Positions 5,392-12,961 of a DNA stretch of 24,026 bases are shown piece by piece. The notes below the pieces were generated by a model. It had not been told where the DNA came from, made no database searches, and worked only from the letters and a program-made list of their open reading frames with translations. Within the stretch, counting starts at the first letter, position 1. The number at the start of each line of letters is the position of its first letter. Source of the stretch: Clostridiales bacterium. Lineage in GTDB: Bacteria > Bacillota > Clostridia > Oscillospirales > Oscillospiraceae. Location: contig SFLE01000022.1 in assembly GCA_004553495.1 (NCBI GenBank), positions 1 through 24,026 on the forward strand. Direction: 5' to 3'. The position numbers were made by a program, and so were the translations under genes.

Positions 5392-7137
5392 TCACATTTT
5401 CTCCGGTGCGGTGACTCCGATTATCGAAAGCGACAGTGCGATAACCCTTCTCACCGTGTCAGCCAGCAGCAGGCGAGCCTCCAGAACGCCCTCGGGCGCA
5501 CCCTTTATGCGGCATACGGTGTAGAACCTGTGGAAGCGCGCGGCAAGCTCGGTGACATACTTGTTTATGCGGCTGGGGTCGTAGTCGCGCGCGGCAAGCC
5601 TTATCTCCTCGGGCAGCAGCGCCACCTGCTTTATGAGCTCGCGCTCCTGCTCGGCTGTGAGCAGCGTGAGATCGGCGCTGCCGGCATCGGGCACCTCATG
5701 ACCGTCCTCGCGCAGAGCCGAGAGCATGGTGCATATCCTCGCATGGGCATACTGGACATAGTACACCGGATTTTCGCTGTCCTGACGCACGGCGAGGTCG
5801 AGGTCGAACTCGACCGGCGACTCAGGACGGGAGTTAAAGAAATAGCGGGCTGCGTCAACGGGGATCTCATCGAGCAGATCGCTGAGCGATATGGCCTTGC
5901 CCGTGCGCTTTGACATGCGCACGACCTCGCCGCCGCGCATGAGCTTTACAAGCTGCATGAGCACTATATCGAGCCTGTGCTCGCCGTCGAGACCGAGCGC
6001 GTCCATCGCGCCCTTGAGACGCGCGACATGACCGTGGTGATCCGCACCCCAGACATTTATGACCTTATCGAAGCCGCGCTTTTCAAACTTGTTGCGATGG
6101 TAGGCAATGTCAGCCGCAAAATAGGTGTAGAAGCCGTTTGCGCGGCGCAGAACATCGTCCTTGAGCTCGAGCTTTTCAATATCCTCGGGCTTTTTGCCGG
6201 CAGCAAGAAGCTTGTCCGAGAGTATCTTTGAGGTGTGCAGCCACAGCGCGCCGTCCTTTTCGTAAGTGTAGCCCGCGTCGGTGAGCTTCTGCACGGACTC
6301 GGCGACATAGCCGCTTTCATGCAGGCTCGATTCGAGGAACCACTGATCATACTCTATGCCATAGCGAGCAAGGTCCTTTTTCATCTTCGGCAGATTAACG
6401 GACAGCCCGAACTGCGCCATGAGCTTATGGCGCTCCTCGGTGGGGAGCTCAAGCCAGCCGTCGCCGTATTTCTCGCAGAACTGCTTTGCCAGCCCCTTTA
6501 TATCGTCGCCGTGGTAGCCGTCCTCGGGGAACTCTATCGCATCCTCGCCCTTCAAAAGCTGAATGCTTCTCGCCTCGATGGACGAGGCGAATTTCTCTAT
6601 CTGATTGCCGGCATCGTTTACATAGAACTCGCGCCAAACATCATATCCCGCGCGCGCGAGCACGGATGCCAGCGCATCGCCCAAAACGCCGCCGCGGGCA
6701 TTGCCCATGTGCATGGGTCCGGTGGGGTTTGCGGAAACAAACTCTACCATGAGCTTTTTTCCCTCGCCGATATTGCAGTTGCAGTAGGCATTGCCCTCCT
6801 GCTCGACATTTTTGAGCACATCGGCATACCATTTGCTGCCCATGCGGAAGTTCATAAACCCGGGTCCCGCGACCTCGGCGCTTTCGAACCAGCTTCCCTC
6901 GAGCTGCATATTGTCAACAAGCGTCTGAGCGACATTGCGCGGCGGCATGCGCATGAGCTTTGCGCTCGCCATTGCGTAGTTTGCCGCATAATCGCCGTTG
7001 GAGGTGTCCTTGGGTATCTCAACGCTGCCGTTGAGCGTTATTCCTGCGGGCAGTTCGCCCTTTTCCGCCGCGGCGAGGTATGCCGCTTTTACAAGGTCGG
7101 TAACCTGCTGCTTTGCCATCTGTATCATATTTGCCAT
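5392..7137 (-). CDS. argS: Arginine--tRNA ligase
   Basis: A 581-aa class I aminoacyl-tRNA synthetase that charges tRNA-Arg. The HIGH motif appears as H-M-G-N (residues 143-146) in N-P-T-G-P-M-H-M-G-N-A-R-G-G, typical of ArgRS. The KMSKS site is represented by R-M-S-K-R-T-G-K, followed by the DALR anticodon-binding domain (Y-V-Q-Y-A-H-A-R to the C-terminal S-I-I-G-V). The N-terminal Arg-tRNA additional domain is present, and length is normal. The ATG at 7137 follows AGAGGA at good distance. It is the last gene of murI - DUF1934 - argS and starts 13 nt after the DUF1934 gene. No T-box leader is visible. Confidence 0.97.
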   Translation of the reverse strand: MANMIQMAKQQVTDLVKAAYLAAAEKGELPAGITLNGSVEIPKDTSNGDYAANYAMASAKLMRMPPRNVAQTLVDNMQLEGSWFESAEVAGPGFMNFRMGSKWYADVLKNVEQEGNAYCNCNIGEGKKLMVEFVSANPTGPMHMGNARGGVLGDALASVLARAGYDVWREFYVNDAGNQIEKFASSIEARSIQLLKGEDAIEFPEDGYHGDDIKGLAKQFCEKYGDGWLELPTEERHKLMAQFGLSVNLPKMKKDLARYGIEYDQWFLESSLHESGYVAESVQKLTDAGYTYEKDGALWLHTSKILSDKLLAAGKKPEDIEKLELKDDVLRRANGFYTYFAADIAYHRNKFEKRGFDKVINVWGADHHGHVARLKGAMDALGLDGEHRLDIVLMQLVKLMRGGEVVRMSKRTGKAISLSDLLDEIPVDAARYFFNSRPESPVEFDLDLAVRQDSENPVYYVQYAHARICTMLSALREDGHEVPDAGSADLTLLTAEQERELIKQVALLPEEIRLAARDYDPSRINKYVTELAARFHRFYTVCRIKGAPEGVLEARLLLADTVRRVIALSLSIIGVTAPEKM

Positions 7138-7150
7138 AAACTTTATCCTC

Positions 7151-7570
7151 TCAGCTTCTTAGCTTAACGCTCATAGTAAGTGTATTTCTGCTTGCGACCG
7201 TGTGCTCCATGTTGACGACATAGTCTATCCTCAGCTCGCCGCCGAAGTCGTCGAAGCTTGCGTCTATCCTGCGCGTGTCAACGCCCATGGTAGCCGCGCC
7301 GAAGCGCGTTTCGTATAAAAACCGGCTCTGCTCACCCTGACGGAACACCATTTTCGAGTTTAGCATTCCTCTGCGCTCAACGGTAATGCCGTCGGGCGAA
7401 ATGAAAACGCTCGTAGTTGTGCCCTGAAGTCCGGTTATCTCGCTTTCGGTGTAGTACACCTGATAGCCGTCCTCGGTGCGGCAGTAAACGCCCTCAGTCA
7501 TGAGCTCTATGGTCTCTGCGTCGGGCTGCATAAAGCCCTGCACGCCGGTTATCTTAATAACTGCGTTCAT
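7151..7570 (-). CDS. DUF1934 (YwiB-like) beta-barrel protein
   Basis: A 139-aa protein that matches the DUF1934 pattern: Y-Y-T-E-S-E-I-T-G-L-Q-G in the first half, and E-R-R-G plus a C-terminal series of alternating polar and hydrophobic strands. The fold in the family is a small lipocalin-like beta barrel; no function is established. It lies between murI and argS, which is the usual position of this gene in Bacillota. Its start overlaps the murI stop (ATGA), and GGAGGG inside the end of murI serves as ribosome site, so translation is probably coupled. Confidence 0.88.
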   Translation of the reverse strand: MNAVIKITGVQGFMQPDAETIELMTEGVYCRTEDGYQVYYTESEITGLQGTTTSVFISPDGITVERRGMLNSKMVFRQGEQSRFLYETRFGAATMGVDTRRIDASFDDFGGELRIDYVVNMEHTVASRNTLTMSVKLRS

Positions 7571-8382
7571 TCAATGCCCTCCAGCGGAAACGGCTCAATA
7601 TACCGAACGCGGCTTTTGAGCTCATAGCCGAGCATCAGGGGCGCAAGGGCGTTGAAGTCCTCCGTGCTGCCGCTGGTGTAATACTCCTCGCTGCCTGTTC
7701 CGGAGGCGAGGATGCCGTTATCCCTCAAATATCCGGCAAGGCTGTATGCCGAAGCATCGGCTGCGCCGATAAGCTCGACGCCCTCGCCAAGATACTCTCT
7801 TATCGCGTCGGCAATGAGCCCGTAGTGCGTGCAGCCGAGCAGCAGCGCGCCCACTCCGGCGCTTTTTATCTTTTCAAGGCTGCGCGCCACAACCTCCGCG
7901 ACCATGGGGTCTGCGCTGTCATAATGCCCGCTCTCTATCAAGGGCACGAACTCCGGACAGGCGAGCGCCGTCACCTCGGCATCGGGCGCAAGCTCGTGTA
8001 TCCTGCTTTGAAACGCACCGCTTTCGATGCTCGTTTTCGTTGCGATAACGCCGAGTCTTTTAGCGCCGGTCGCAGCGAGCATTTTCACCCCCGGCACGAG
8101 AACGCCTACCGCCTTTGTTCTGCTGCCTTCCAAAAGCGCGGGAGCATTGCTCGATACGGTGCCGCAGGCGGCAAGGATAGCCTTAACGCCGAAGCTTTCG
8201 GCAAAGCCGATGTTCTGCCGCGCGATGGTCATTATCTGGCTGCGGGGTCTGCCGCCGTAAGGCATACGGCCGGTGTCGCCGAAATATATTATATTTTCAT
8301 CCGGCAGGAGCCTGCGGAGCGCGCGCACCGCAGTAAGCCCGCCGAGTCCTGAATCGAACACGCCTATAGGTCTGTTGTCCAT
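7567..8382 (-). CDS. murI: Glutamate racemase
   Basis: A 271-aa Asp/Glu racemase that makes D-glutamate for peptidoglycan. Visible are G-V-F-D-S-G-L-G-G (residues 7-15), the first catalytic Cys73 in A-A-C-G-T, and the second Cys184 in L-L-G-C-T-H-Y-G with His186. Standard enzymes read A-C-N-T and G-C-T-H-Y-P, so here the Asn after Cys73 is Gly and the Pro after Tyr is Gly. The G-D-T-G-R-M-P-Y-G segment near residue 36 also has Gly where Ala is common. The start is supported by TAGGAGT upstream and a promoter. It is the first gene of the three-gene unit with DUF1934 and argS. Both catalytic Cys residues are present, so it is probably active. Confidence 0.93.
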   Translation of the reverse strand: MDNRPIGVFDSGLGGLTAVRALRRLLPDENIIYFGDTGRMPYGGRPRSQIMTIARQNIGFAESFGVKAILAACGTVSSNAPALLEGSRTKAVGVLVPGVKMLAATGAKRLGVIATKTSIESGAFQSRIHELAPDAEVTALACPEFVPLIESGHYDSADPMVAEVVARSLEKIKSAGVGALLLGCTHYGLIADAIREYLGEGVELIGAADASAYSLAGYLRDNGILASGTGSEEYYTSGSTEDFNALAPLMLGYELKSRVRYIEPFPLEGIE

Positions 8383-8413
8383 TATTCTAACTCCTAATTT
8401 TCTACATCATAAT

Positions 8414-8442
8414 ATAATATGATAAATCGGTGAAAATTACAA
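8414..8442 (-). promoter_or_regulatory. Promoter of murI-DUF1934-argS
   Basis: On the minus strand TTGTAA (8437-8442), a 17-nt spacer and TATTAT (8414-8419), 32 nt before the murI ATG. The layout is nearly the same as that of the typA promoter. Confidence 0.65.
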
Positions 8443-8473
8443 GGATTTTTATGTGGCACAGGGGCAGTCTATC

Positions 8474-8482
8474 TGATATAAT
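8474..8482 (+). promoter_or_regulatory. Extended -10 promoter for the gene at 8514
   Basis: TG-A-TATAAT at 8474-8482, 31 nt before the TTG start. No good -35 box is present. It is divergent from the murI promoter. Confidence 0.5.
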
Positions 8483-8513
8483 GAAATAACAAAACGCGAT
8501 CGGAGGCAATGCT

Positions 8514-8912
8514 TTGAACATAGATCTTACCGACAAGGAGTTTCGCAGGCTCCTTGACCTTGTTTACATCGGCAACTGGATCCTCAACTCCACCCGCACG
8601 ACCGACAGATTTGAGGATTATGACATAGTTCAGGAAAAGCTCTTCTCCCTTTGCGCTAAAAACGGGATGAAGTCGCTCATACAGGTCTGGCACGGCCATA
8701 TTTTCCCGTCGCGCGCATACGAGGACGGCGGCATACACGAGGCGATCGCCGACTATGAGGACGCCGTGTTTTTCGACATTCTCGCGGAGGAGCTGGCCCG
8801 GCGAGATCTCGGCGAGGACTGCGACGATCTGGGCGCGCTCACCGCGCGGATGGATGAGTACATGGATGAGTTCGAGCAAAGCGGCGTTGCAAACCTCACG
8901 CTCGATGTATAG
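8514..8912 (+). CDS. Hypothetical protein of 132 aa, acidic, cytoplasmic
   Basis: The start is TTG at 8514, chosen because GGAGG ends 7 nt before it; the ATG at 8509 is followed at once by a stop. The protein begins M-N-I-D-L-T-D-K-E-F-R-R-L-L-D-L-V-Y-I-G-N-W and is rich in Asp and Glu, mostly helical, without signal peptide or membrane span. I recall similar short proteins in other Clostridia but no assigned function. It has its own promoter and terminator, so it is probably a single-gene unit. It lies between the divergent murI unit and spoVAC. Confidence 0.82.
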   Translation: MNIDLTDKEFRRLLDLVYIGNWILNSTRTTDRFEDYDIVQEKLFSLCAKNGMKSLIQVWHGHIFPSRAYEDGGIHEAIADYEDAVFFDILAEELARRDLGEDCDDLGALTARMDEYMDEFEQSGVANLTLDV

Positions 8913-8934
8913 AATATAAATTACTGCGAAAACT

Positions 8935-8966
8935 AACTGCACCGGAGTTATCCGATGCAGTTTTTT
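8935..8966 (+). terminator. Terminator after the 132-aa gene
   Basis: AACTGCA (8935-8941) pairs with TGCAGTT (8956-8962), and inside it CGGA pairs with TCCG around GTTA. Six Ts follow. Confidence 0.85.
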
Positions 8967-8984
8967 CGTTTGTGAGGCGAAAGC

Positions 8985-9422
8985 ATGAAAATGACCAACG
9001 ATGAATACCGGCACTATTCAGACTCCCACCAGCCGCGCTCTAAATGCGCCCTGAACGCTGCGAAGGCGTTTCTCGTCGGTGGGCTCATCTGTTGCATAGG
9101 ACAGGTGATATTGCAGCTTTATCTCGGCGCGGGGCTCGATAAACAGGCGGGTGCCGCCGCGACCTCGATAACGCTCGTGTTCCTCGGCGCGCTGCTCACG
9201 GGGCTCGGGATATACGACCGGATAGCGAAGTTTGCCGGAGGCGGCACGCTCGTTCCGATAACCGGATTTGCAAACTCCATGGTAGCGCCGGCTCTGGAGT
9301 TCAAGACCGAGGGTCTCATAACCGGCACGGCGGCTAAAATGTTCATCATAGCCGGTCCCGTCATCGTTTACGGCATAACCGCGAGCGTTGTATACGGGCT
9401 TATTCTTTGCATTATAGGGTGA
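8985..9422 (+). CDS. spoVAC: Stage V sporulation protein AC-like
   Basis: A 145-aa membrane protein with about four hydrophobic spans (near residues 27-48, 58-78, 85-110 and 118-142). The family signatures K-A-F-x-V-G-G-L-I-C, G-x-G-I-Y-D-R-I-A-K-F-A-G-G-G and P-I-T-G-F-A-N-S-M are present. SpoVAC is a channel component that moves dipicolinic acid into the developing spore and releases it at germination. This implies the host makes spores. The usual neighbours spoVAD and spoVAE are absent here; the next gene is a 47-aa basic peptide. ATG at 8985 follows GAGGCG. A terminator just upstream separates it from the previous gene, so its promoter must lie within or close to that terminator; I see no clear one. 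Confidence 0.92.
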   Translation: MKMTNDEYRHYSDSHQPRSKCALNAAKAFLVGGLICCIGQVILQLYLGAGLDKQAGAAATSITLVFLGALLTGLGIYDRIAKFAGGGTLVPITGFANSMVAPALEFKTEGLITGTAAKMFIIAGPVIVYGITASVVYGLILCIIG

Positions 9423-9427
9423 TAAAA

Positions 9428-9571
9428 ATGAGCAAAAAGAAAACAAAGCGCAGCTCGCTCCCGTCGGGCGAAAATGTTGCGCCCTGCGATTTTCGCGGGC
9501 GCGACGGCGAGATAAACACCCCCAAGCGCACAAAGGCTCCGGACGGCATTTCCGGAGACTGGGGAAAGTAA
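9428..9571 (+). CDS. Small basic peptide of 47 aa downstream of spoVAC, unknown
   Basis: ATG at 9428 lies 5 nt after the spoVAC stop, and TAA is at 9569-9571, inside the left arm of the terminator. The peptide begins M-S-K-K-K-T-K-R-S-S and is rich in Lys, Arg and Gly, with no hydrophobic stretch, so it is probably cytoplasmic and disordered. The tight spacing and shared terminator suggest co-translation with spoVAC. No ribosome site of its own is obvious. It could be a small spore-associated basic protein, but this rests on context only. Confidence 0.6.
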   Translation: MSKKKTKRSSLPSGENVAPCDFRGRDGEINTPKRTKAPDGISGDWGK

Positions 9572-9597
9572 AAGCAGGTCAGTGACCTGCTTTTTTC
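9570..9597. terminator. Bidirectional terminator between spoVAC unit and ABC permease
   Basis: GCAGGTC (9574-9580) pairs with GACCTGC (9584-9590) around AGT, with four As before it and six Ts after it. It serves both converging units. Confidence 0.88.
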
Positions 9598-10327
9598 ATT
9601 GCCTGTTCATTTGTCTTAAGAACGCGAAAACGGCGAGCACGGTAAACAGCACGGCATAGCCAGCCACCCACGCGAAATGCTCCCACACGCCGGATGTCGT
9701 TCCGGCATACATCGCCTGCTCAAGCTTCACAGCGTGCATGAACGGCAGCACCTCGGCTATCTTCTTGAATGCCCCGCCCACAAGGTCGAGATCAAACCAT
9801 ATGCCCGAGAGCCACGCCGTGAGGTTTGTAAGCAGAGCTCCGCAGATGCCGCCGACCTGCTTTACATTGAAAACACTGCCGCACAGAAGTCCCAGAGCTA
9901 TAAACAGCACCGCAGCCGGAATGCCCGCGAGCACCGCTCTTATTATGCCCGCCGTTACCGGAAGTCCCAGCGGTATCGCAACCAGAAAGCACACGGCGCT
10001 TTGGGCTATCGCCATCGGCAGCAGCGGCAGAGTATAGCCGAATATGAAATCGGCGGCGGTCAGAGGCGTTGTGTAAAGCCGCTGGAGCAGCGCGCTGCCG
10101 CGGTCCTTTGCCAGCAGAGTTGCCGAAAACAGGGTTATGAACGACAAGCCGAACACCGTCATGCCCGGTGCGAGCATTTCTATCTCAAACAGCGGCACCG
10201 GCACATTCGCCTGTATCGCCGACAGCAGAAGAATGAGCACCACCGGAAAGCCAAGACCGAAGCCGAGGTTTATCGGATCGCGCAGTATCTCCTTCCATGT
10301 GCGTCCGGAAAAGGTCAGCATCCTCAT
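9596..10327 (-). CDS. ABC-2 type transporter permease
   Basis: A 243-aa membrane protein with six predicted spans (near residues 20-40, 55-75, 98-120, 127-150, 157-175 and 218-238). It has the ABC-2 family pattern, including L-A-K-D-R-G-S-A-L-L-Q-R-L-Y-T-T-P-L just after the second span. With the ATPase it should form an exporter of the drug or lipid efflux kind; the substrate is not visible. Its start overlaps the stop of the ATPase gene (ATGA), so the two are translationally coupled. It is the last gene of the TetR-controlled unit. Confidence 0.92.
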   Translation of the reverse strand: MRMLTFSGRTWKEILRDPINLGFGLGFPVVLILLLSAIQANVPVPLFEIEMLAPGMTVFGLSFITLFSATLLAKDRGSALLQRLYTTPLTAADFIFGYTLPLLPMAIAQSAVCFLVAIPLGLPVTAGIIRAVLAGIPAAVLFIALGLLCGSVFNVKQVGGICGALLTNLTAWLSGIWFDLDLVGGAFKKIAEVLPFMHAVKLEQAMYAGTTSGVWEHFAWVAGYAVLFTVLAVFAFLRQMNRQ

Positions 10328-11052
10328 TTTTCGCCCCCCTTTACTATCTTAACAAAGGCGTTTTCAAACTTTTCCTCGCCGGCAAGCGCCTTCAGCTCCG
10401 CCGCCGTGCCGAGGGCGAGCAGGTGACCGTCGCGCATTATGCCGATGCGGTCGGACAGCTCCTCTGCCTCCTCCATATAGTGCGTGGTCAGGACGATAGT
10501 AACTTTGCCCTTGAGGGCGCGCACCATGTCCCACAGCTCGCTGCGGGCTATTACATCGAGCCCAAGCGTGGGCTCATCGAGAAACAGTATCTCCGGCTCG
10601 CCGGTGAGCGCCATGGCTATGCTCAGCCTTCTCTGCCAGCCGCCGGACAACTTGCCCGCCTTTCTCGCGCTTACATCATCAAGCCCGAACTCTGAGGACA
10701 GTCTGGCTGCACGCTCGCGGCTCTCGCTTTTTGAAAGGCCGTGCACCCCGCACATCAGCTCGAGGTTCTCCCGCACCGTGAGGTTCGGCGCAACGGCGGT
10801 CTCCTGCGGGGAAACGCCTATGAGCCTTTTAACGCTCTGCGCATCCGTTTTAACGCTTTTCCCGCCGAGAACGGCATCGCCCGAGGTGGGGCGTGTAAGG
10901 CACGAGAGCATTTTTATGGTCGTCGTCTTGCCCGCCCCGTTAACGCCGAGGAGAGCAAACAGCTCGCCCCTTGCTATGCTCAGATCGAGCCCGTCAACGG
11001 CGGTGACATCCTTATATTTTTTCGTAAGTCCTATCGTTTGTATCGCGTTCAT
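10324..11052 (-). CDS. ABC transporter ATP-binding protein
   Basis: A 242-aa ATPase of the CcmA/DrrA type. The Walker A is G-V-N-G-A-G-K-T-T (near residue 37), the signature is L-S-G-G-W-Q-R-R-L and the Walker B is I-L-F-L-D-E-P-T-L-G-L-D, followed by the switch His in L-T-T-H-Y-M-E-E-A-E. I place the start at ATG 11052 because AAAGGAGAT stands just before it; a TTG 18 nt upstream would swallow that site. The start overlaps the TetR gene stop (ATGA). It works with the permease gene downstream. Confidence 0.95.
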   Translation of the reverse strand: MNAIQTIGLTKKYKDVTAVDGLDLSIARGELFALLGVNGAGKTTTIKMLSCLTRPTSGDAVLGGKSVKTDAQSVKRLIGVSPQETAVAPNLTVRENLELMCGVHGLSKSESRERAARLSSEFGLDDVSARKAGKLSGGWQRRLSIAMALTGEPEILFLDEPTLGLDVIARSELWDMVRALKGKVTIVLTTHYMEEAEELSDRIGIMRDGHLLALGTAAELKALAGEEKFENAFVKIVKGGEK

Positions 11053-11621
11053 TTCGTATCTCCTTTGCACCAGCGATGCCGTAGTCCCTCGTATGCGTCC
11101 GTCAGCGCGCGGCTAACATAGTCCTCGCCCCAGTCGAGATAGCCGGTGACTATCATCGTGGCGATGCCGTGCACGAATATCCACATCTCAAGGTGAAACA
11201 GCCGCGCATCCTCCCTGCTCAGTCCCGTGCTGCGGCTTATTATCGAGATAATGCCCTCTATGCTTTTATCCTCCGCCTGCGTCTGCTCCATGGCGCTGCG
11301 GCCGCGCATGAAAAGGAGCTTGAAAAGCTCCGGAGACTGTCTCGCAAAGGCGATATACGCCATGCCGCTCGCCTTATACGGCGTATACTCTCCGCTCTGC
11401 ATTCCCTCGCGCAGAAACGCCTGATATTCAAGGTTTGCTGCGCGCACGACCTCATCCTGCACCTGCTGCATATTCTCAAAAAGCCCGAAAACGGGCTTTG
11501 CCGAGCTTCCGAGCGCAGCGGCAAGGCTTCTTGCCGTGAGCGCGGGCATCCCGCCCTCGCGCACTATCTCCAGTGCGGCGGCAATTACCTCCTCGCGAGT
11601 GAATTTCATTTTAGGCGGCAT
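11049..11621 (-). CDS. TetR family transcriptional regulator
   Basis: A 190-aa regulator. Residues about 6-50 form the TetR helix-turn-helix, with F-T-R-E-E-V-I-A-A-A-L and L-T-A-R-S-L-A-A-A-L-G. The rest is a helical ligand-binding and dimer domain typical in length. ATG at 11621 is chosen because AAAGGAG precedes it at the right distance; an earlier start would begin upstream inside the operators. It heads an operon with an ABC exporter and has two palindromic sites at its own promoter, so self-repression relieved by a transported compound is likely. The ligand cannot be told from sequence. Confidence 0.93.
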   Translation of the reverse strand: MPPKMKFTREEVIAAALEIVREGGMPALTARSLAAALGSSAKPVFGLFENMQQVQDEVVRAANLEYQAFLREGMQSGEYTPYKASGMAYIAFARQSPELFKLLFMRGRSAMEQTQAEDKSIEGIISIISRSTGLSREDARLFHLEMWIFVHGIATMIVTGYLDWGEDYVSRALTDAYEGLRHRWCKGDTK

Positions 11622-11636
11622 TGTATCGCTCCTTTC

Positions 11637-11664
11637 GCAACTTGCGTTGCGCAACATTTGTTGC
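11637..11664. promoter_or_regulatory. Two abutting 14-bp operators, likely TetR sites
   Basis: Positions 11637-11650 and 11651-11664 each read GCAAC-N4-GTTGC, a perfect palindrome of two 5-bp arms, placed end to end. They lie directly after the -10 box, across the expected transcription start, between the promoter and the ribosome site of the TetR gene. This is a typical place for a self-repressing TetR protein to bind. Confidence 0.75.
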
Positions 11665-11665
11665 T

Positions 11666-11693
11666 ATTATAGCACACCCTGCCGTTTTGTCAA
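11666..11693 (-). promoter_or_regulatory. Promoter of the TetR-ABC operon
   Basis: On the minus strand a perfect TTGACA (11688-11693), a 16-nt spacer ending in TGC (extended -10) and a perfect TATAAT (11666-11671). Confidence 0.9.
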
Positions 11694-11710
11694 TGTTAAC
11701 ATCAGGTTTG

Positions 11711-11738
11711 TTGACAAATCTCAAGCATCATGTAGAAT
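11711..11738 (+). promoter_or_regulatory. Promoter of the 58-aa membrane protein gene
   Basis: TTGACA (11711-11716), a 16-nt spacer and TAGAAT (11733-11738), 22 nt before the ATG. It diverges from the TetR promoter with 17 bp between the two -35 boxes, so polymerase binding may be mutually exclusive. Confidence 0.75.
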
Positions 11739-11760
11739 ATAGCTTACGGAGGTGGGCAGA

Positions 11761-11937
11761 ATGAATAAGAACAAAAAGAAACGCGAGGAGGACGAAGAGG
11801 TCCGCCGCGCGAAAGCGAATATCCGCACCGGATTTATCATTGCGGTTGTAGTTATAGCTTTGTTTGCGATAGTCGCCGCCGTAATGCTCGGTATGCTGAG
11901 CTGGGGATTTGATTGCGATATTGCGAAAATAGGCTAA
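11761..11937 (+). CDS. Small single-span membrane protein of 58 aa, unknown
   Basis: ATG at 11761 follows GGAGGTG, with a good promoter upstream and a terminator at the stop, so the gene is well supported. The first 22 residues are strongly charged (M-N-K-N-K-K-K-R-E-E-D-E-E), and residues about 23-47 are one hydrophobic span rich in Ile, Val and Ala. A short tail carries one Cys. The charged end is probably in the cytoplasm. I do not recognise a family. Its divergent placement next to the TetR operators raises the chance that the same regulator affects it. Confidence 0.8.
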   Translation: MNKNKKKREEDEEVRRAKANIRTGFIIAVVVIALFAIVAAVMLGMLSWGFDCDIAKIG

Positions 11938-11965
11938 AAGCGGCAGGGTCATTCCTGCCGCTTTT
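11936..11965. terminator. Bidirectional terminator between 58-aa gene and Sel1 gene
   Basis: GCGGCAGG (11940-11947) pairs with CCTGCCGC (11954-11961), with four As before it and four Ts after it. It closes both the 58-aa gene and the long minus-strand operon. Confidence 0.88.
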
Positions 11966-11978
11966 CATTGTTATGAGC

Positions 11979-12953
11979 TTAATATTCCTCTATCATTTCG
12001 CGCGAGTCCATGTCGCCGTTTTCGGCGGCAAGGCGGTACCAGTGCATCGCCTTATTGCGGTCGGCTTTAACGCCGGAGCCGAGGGCATAGCAGTCGCCGG
12101 TCATGCGCATACAGTCAACATCGCCGTTTTCGGCGGCCTTCTCAAACCACGAAAACGCCTTTTTCGGGTTTTCCTTAACGCCGAAGCCGTTGTAATAGCA
12201 GCCGCCTACAAGACGCATGGCATCGACATTGCCGTTTTCAGCCGAAAGCTTCATCCAGCGGAACGCCTCGGCGGGATCGGCTGCCGTGCCCTCGCCGTTT
12301 GCATAGCACACGGCAAGATCGTGCTGAGCATCGGGGTGACCCATCTCGGCTGCATTTTTGAACCACTCGAACGCCGCCTGCGGATTGCGGAAAGTACCCT
12401 CGCCGCGGTCGTGGTTGAGCGCGGTCTTATACATTGCATCCACTATTCCTGCCTCGGCAGCGCGCTTAAAGCGGGCAAACGCCTCGGCGGGATCTTTTTT
12501 TGTGCCGAAGCCCTGCTCGGAGCAGAGAGCGCAGATATACATTGCCTCGACATCGCCGCTTTCGGCGGCAAGAAGCGCCCATTTATAGCACTCCTTTTCG
12601 TTCTTTGCCGTGCCGATGCCCTTCTGATAGCACACGGCAAGGTTCAGCATAGCCTTGACATGACCCATGTCGGCGGCGCGCTTTAGCATCTCAAACGATT
12701 TTTTATCGTCAAGCCCCGCAAAGCTCACACCGCAGCGGAACAGCACCTCGCCCAGAGCCTCCGTCTCGATGCCGCCGAGCGCTATCGCCTCGTCGTAATA
12801 CGCCGCGGCAGCGCCGTCGTCCTCGGCGTCATACGCCTCCGACGCCTTTGTGCGCAGCCTTACGCTCTTTTCGGCATCGGCAAGCTCGGCGCTCGTTATC
12901 GCCTCTATGTCGGCAAAAACCTCGTCGAGGCTCATCTTCTTATATTCGCTCAT
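11979..12953 (-). CDS. Sel1-repeat (TPR-like) protein
   Basis: A 324-aa protein made mostly of about six full 36-residue Sel1-like repeats from near residue 110 to the end. Each has a form like V-D-A-M-x-x-x-A-x-C-Y-x-x-G-x-G-T followed by A-F-x-W-F-K-x-A-A-E-x-G, and a shorter, degenerate unit precedes them. Such solenoids bind other proteins; there is no enzyme motif. No signal peptide or membrane span is seen, so it is probably cytoplasmic. ATG at 12953 follows GAGGTG; the slightly longer frame lacks a ribosome site. It starts 8 nt after the lipoprotein gene and is the last gene of the Dlt-like operon, before a terminator. Its role there is unknown. Confidence 0.88.
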   Translation of the reverse strand: MSEYKKMSLDEVFADIEAITSAELADAEKSVRLRTKASEAYDAEDDGAAAAYYDEAIALGGIETEALGEVLFRCGVSFAGLDDKKSFEMLKRAADMGHVKAMLNLAVCYQKGIGTAKNEKECYKWALLAAESGDVEAMYICALCSEQGFGTKKDPAEAFARFKRAAEAGIVDAMYKTALNHDRGEGTFRNPQAAFEWFKNAAEMGHPDAQHDLAVCYANGEGTAADPAEAFRWMKLSAENGNVDAMRLVGGCYYNGFGVKENPKKAFSWFEKAAENGDVDCMRMTGDCYALGSGVKADRNKAMHWYRLAAENGDMDSREMIEEY

Positions 12954-12961
12954 GCTGCACC

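Noticed and set aside
6235..7167. A 310-codon plus-strand ORF
   Set aside because: It lies fully antisense to argS, whose motifs are clear; long antisense frames are expected in GC-rich genes.
8454..8482. Sigma-54 promoter (TGGCAC box)
   Set aside because: No TTGCA/TTGCT element at the required distance; the TGATATAAT extended -10 is the better explanation.
9677..10426. A 249-codon plus-strand ORF
   Set aside because: Antisense to the ABC permease; very rich in Arg, His and Gln as expected for a shadow frame.
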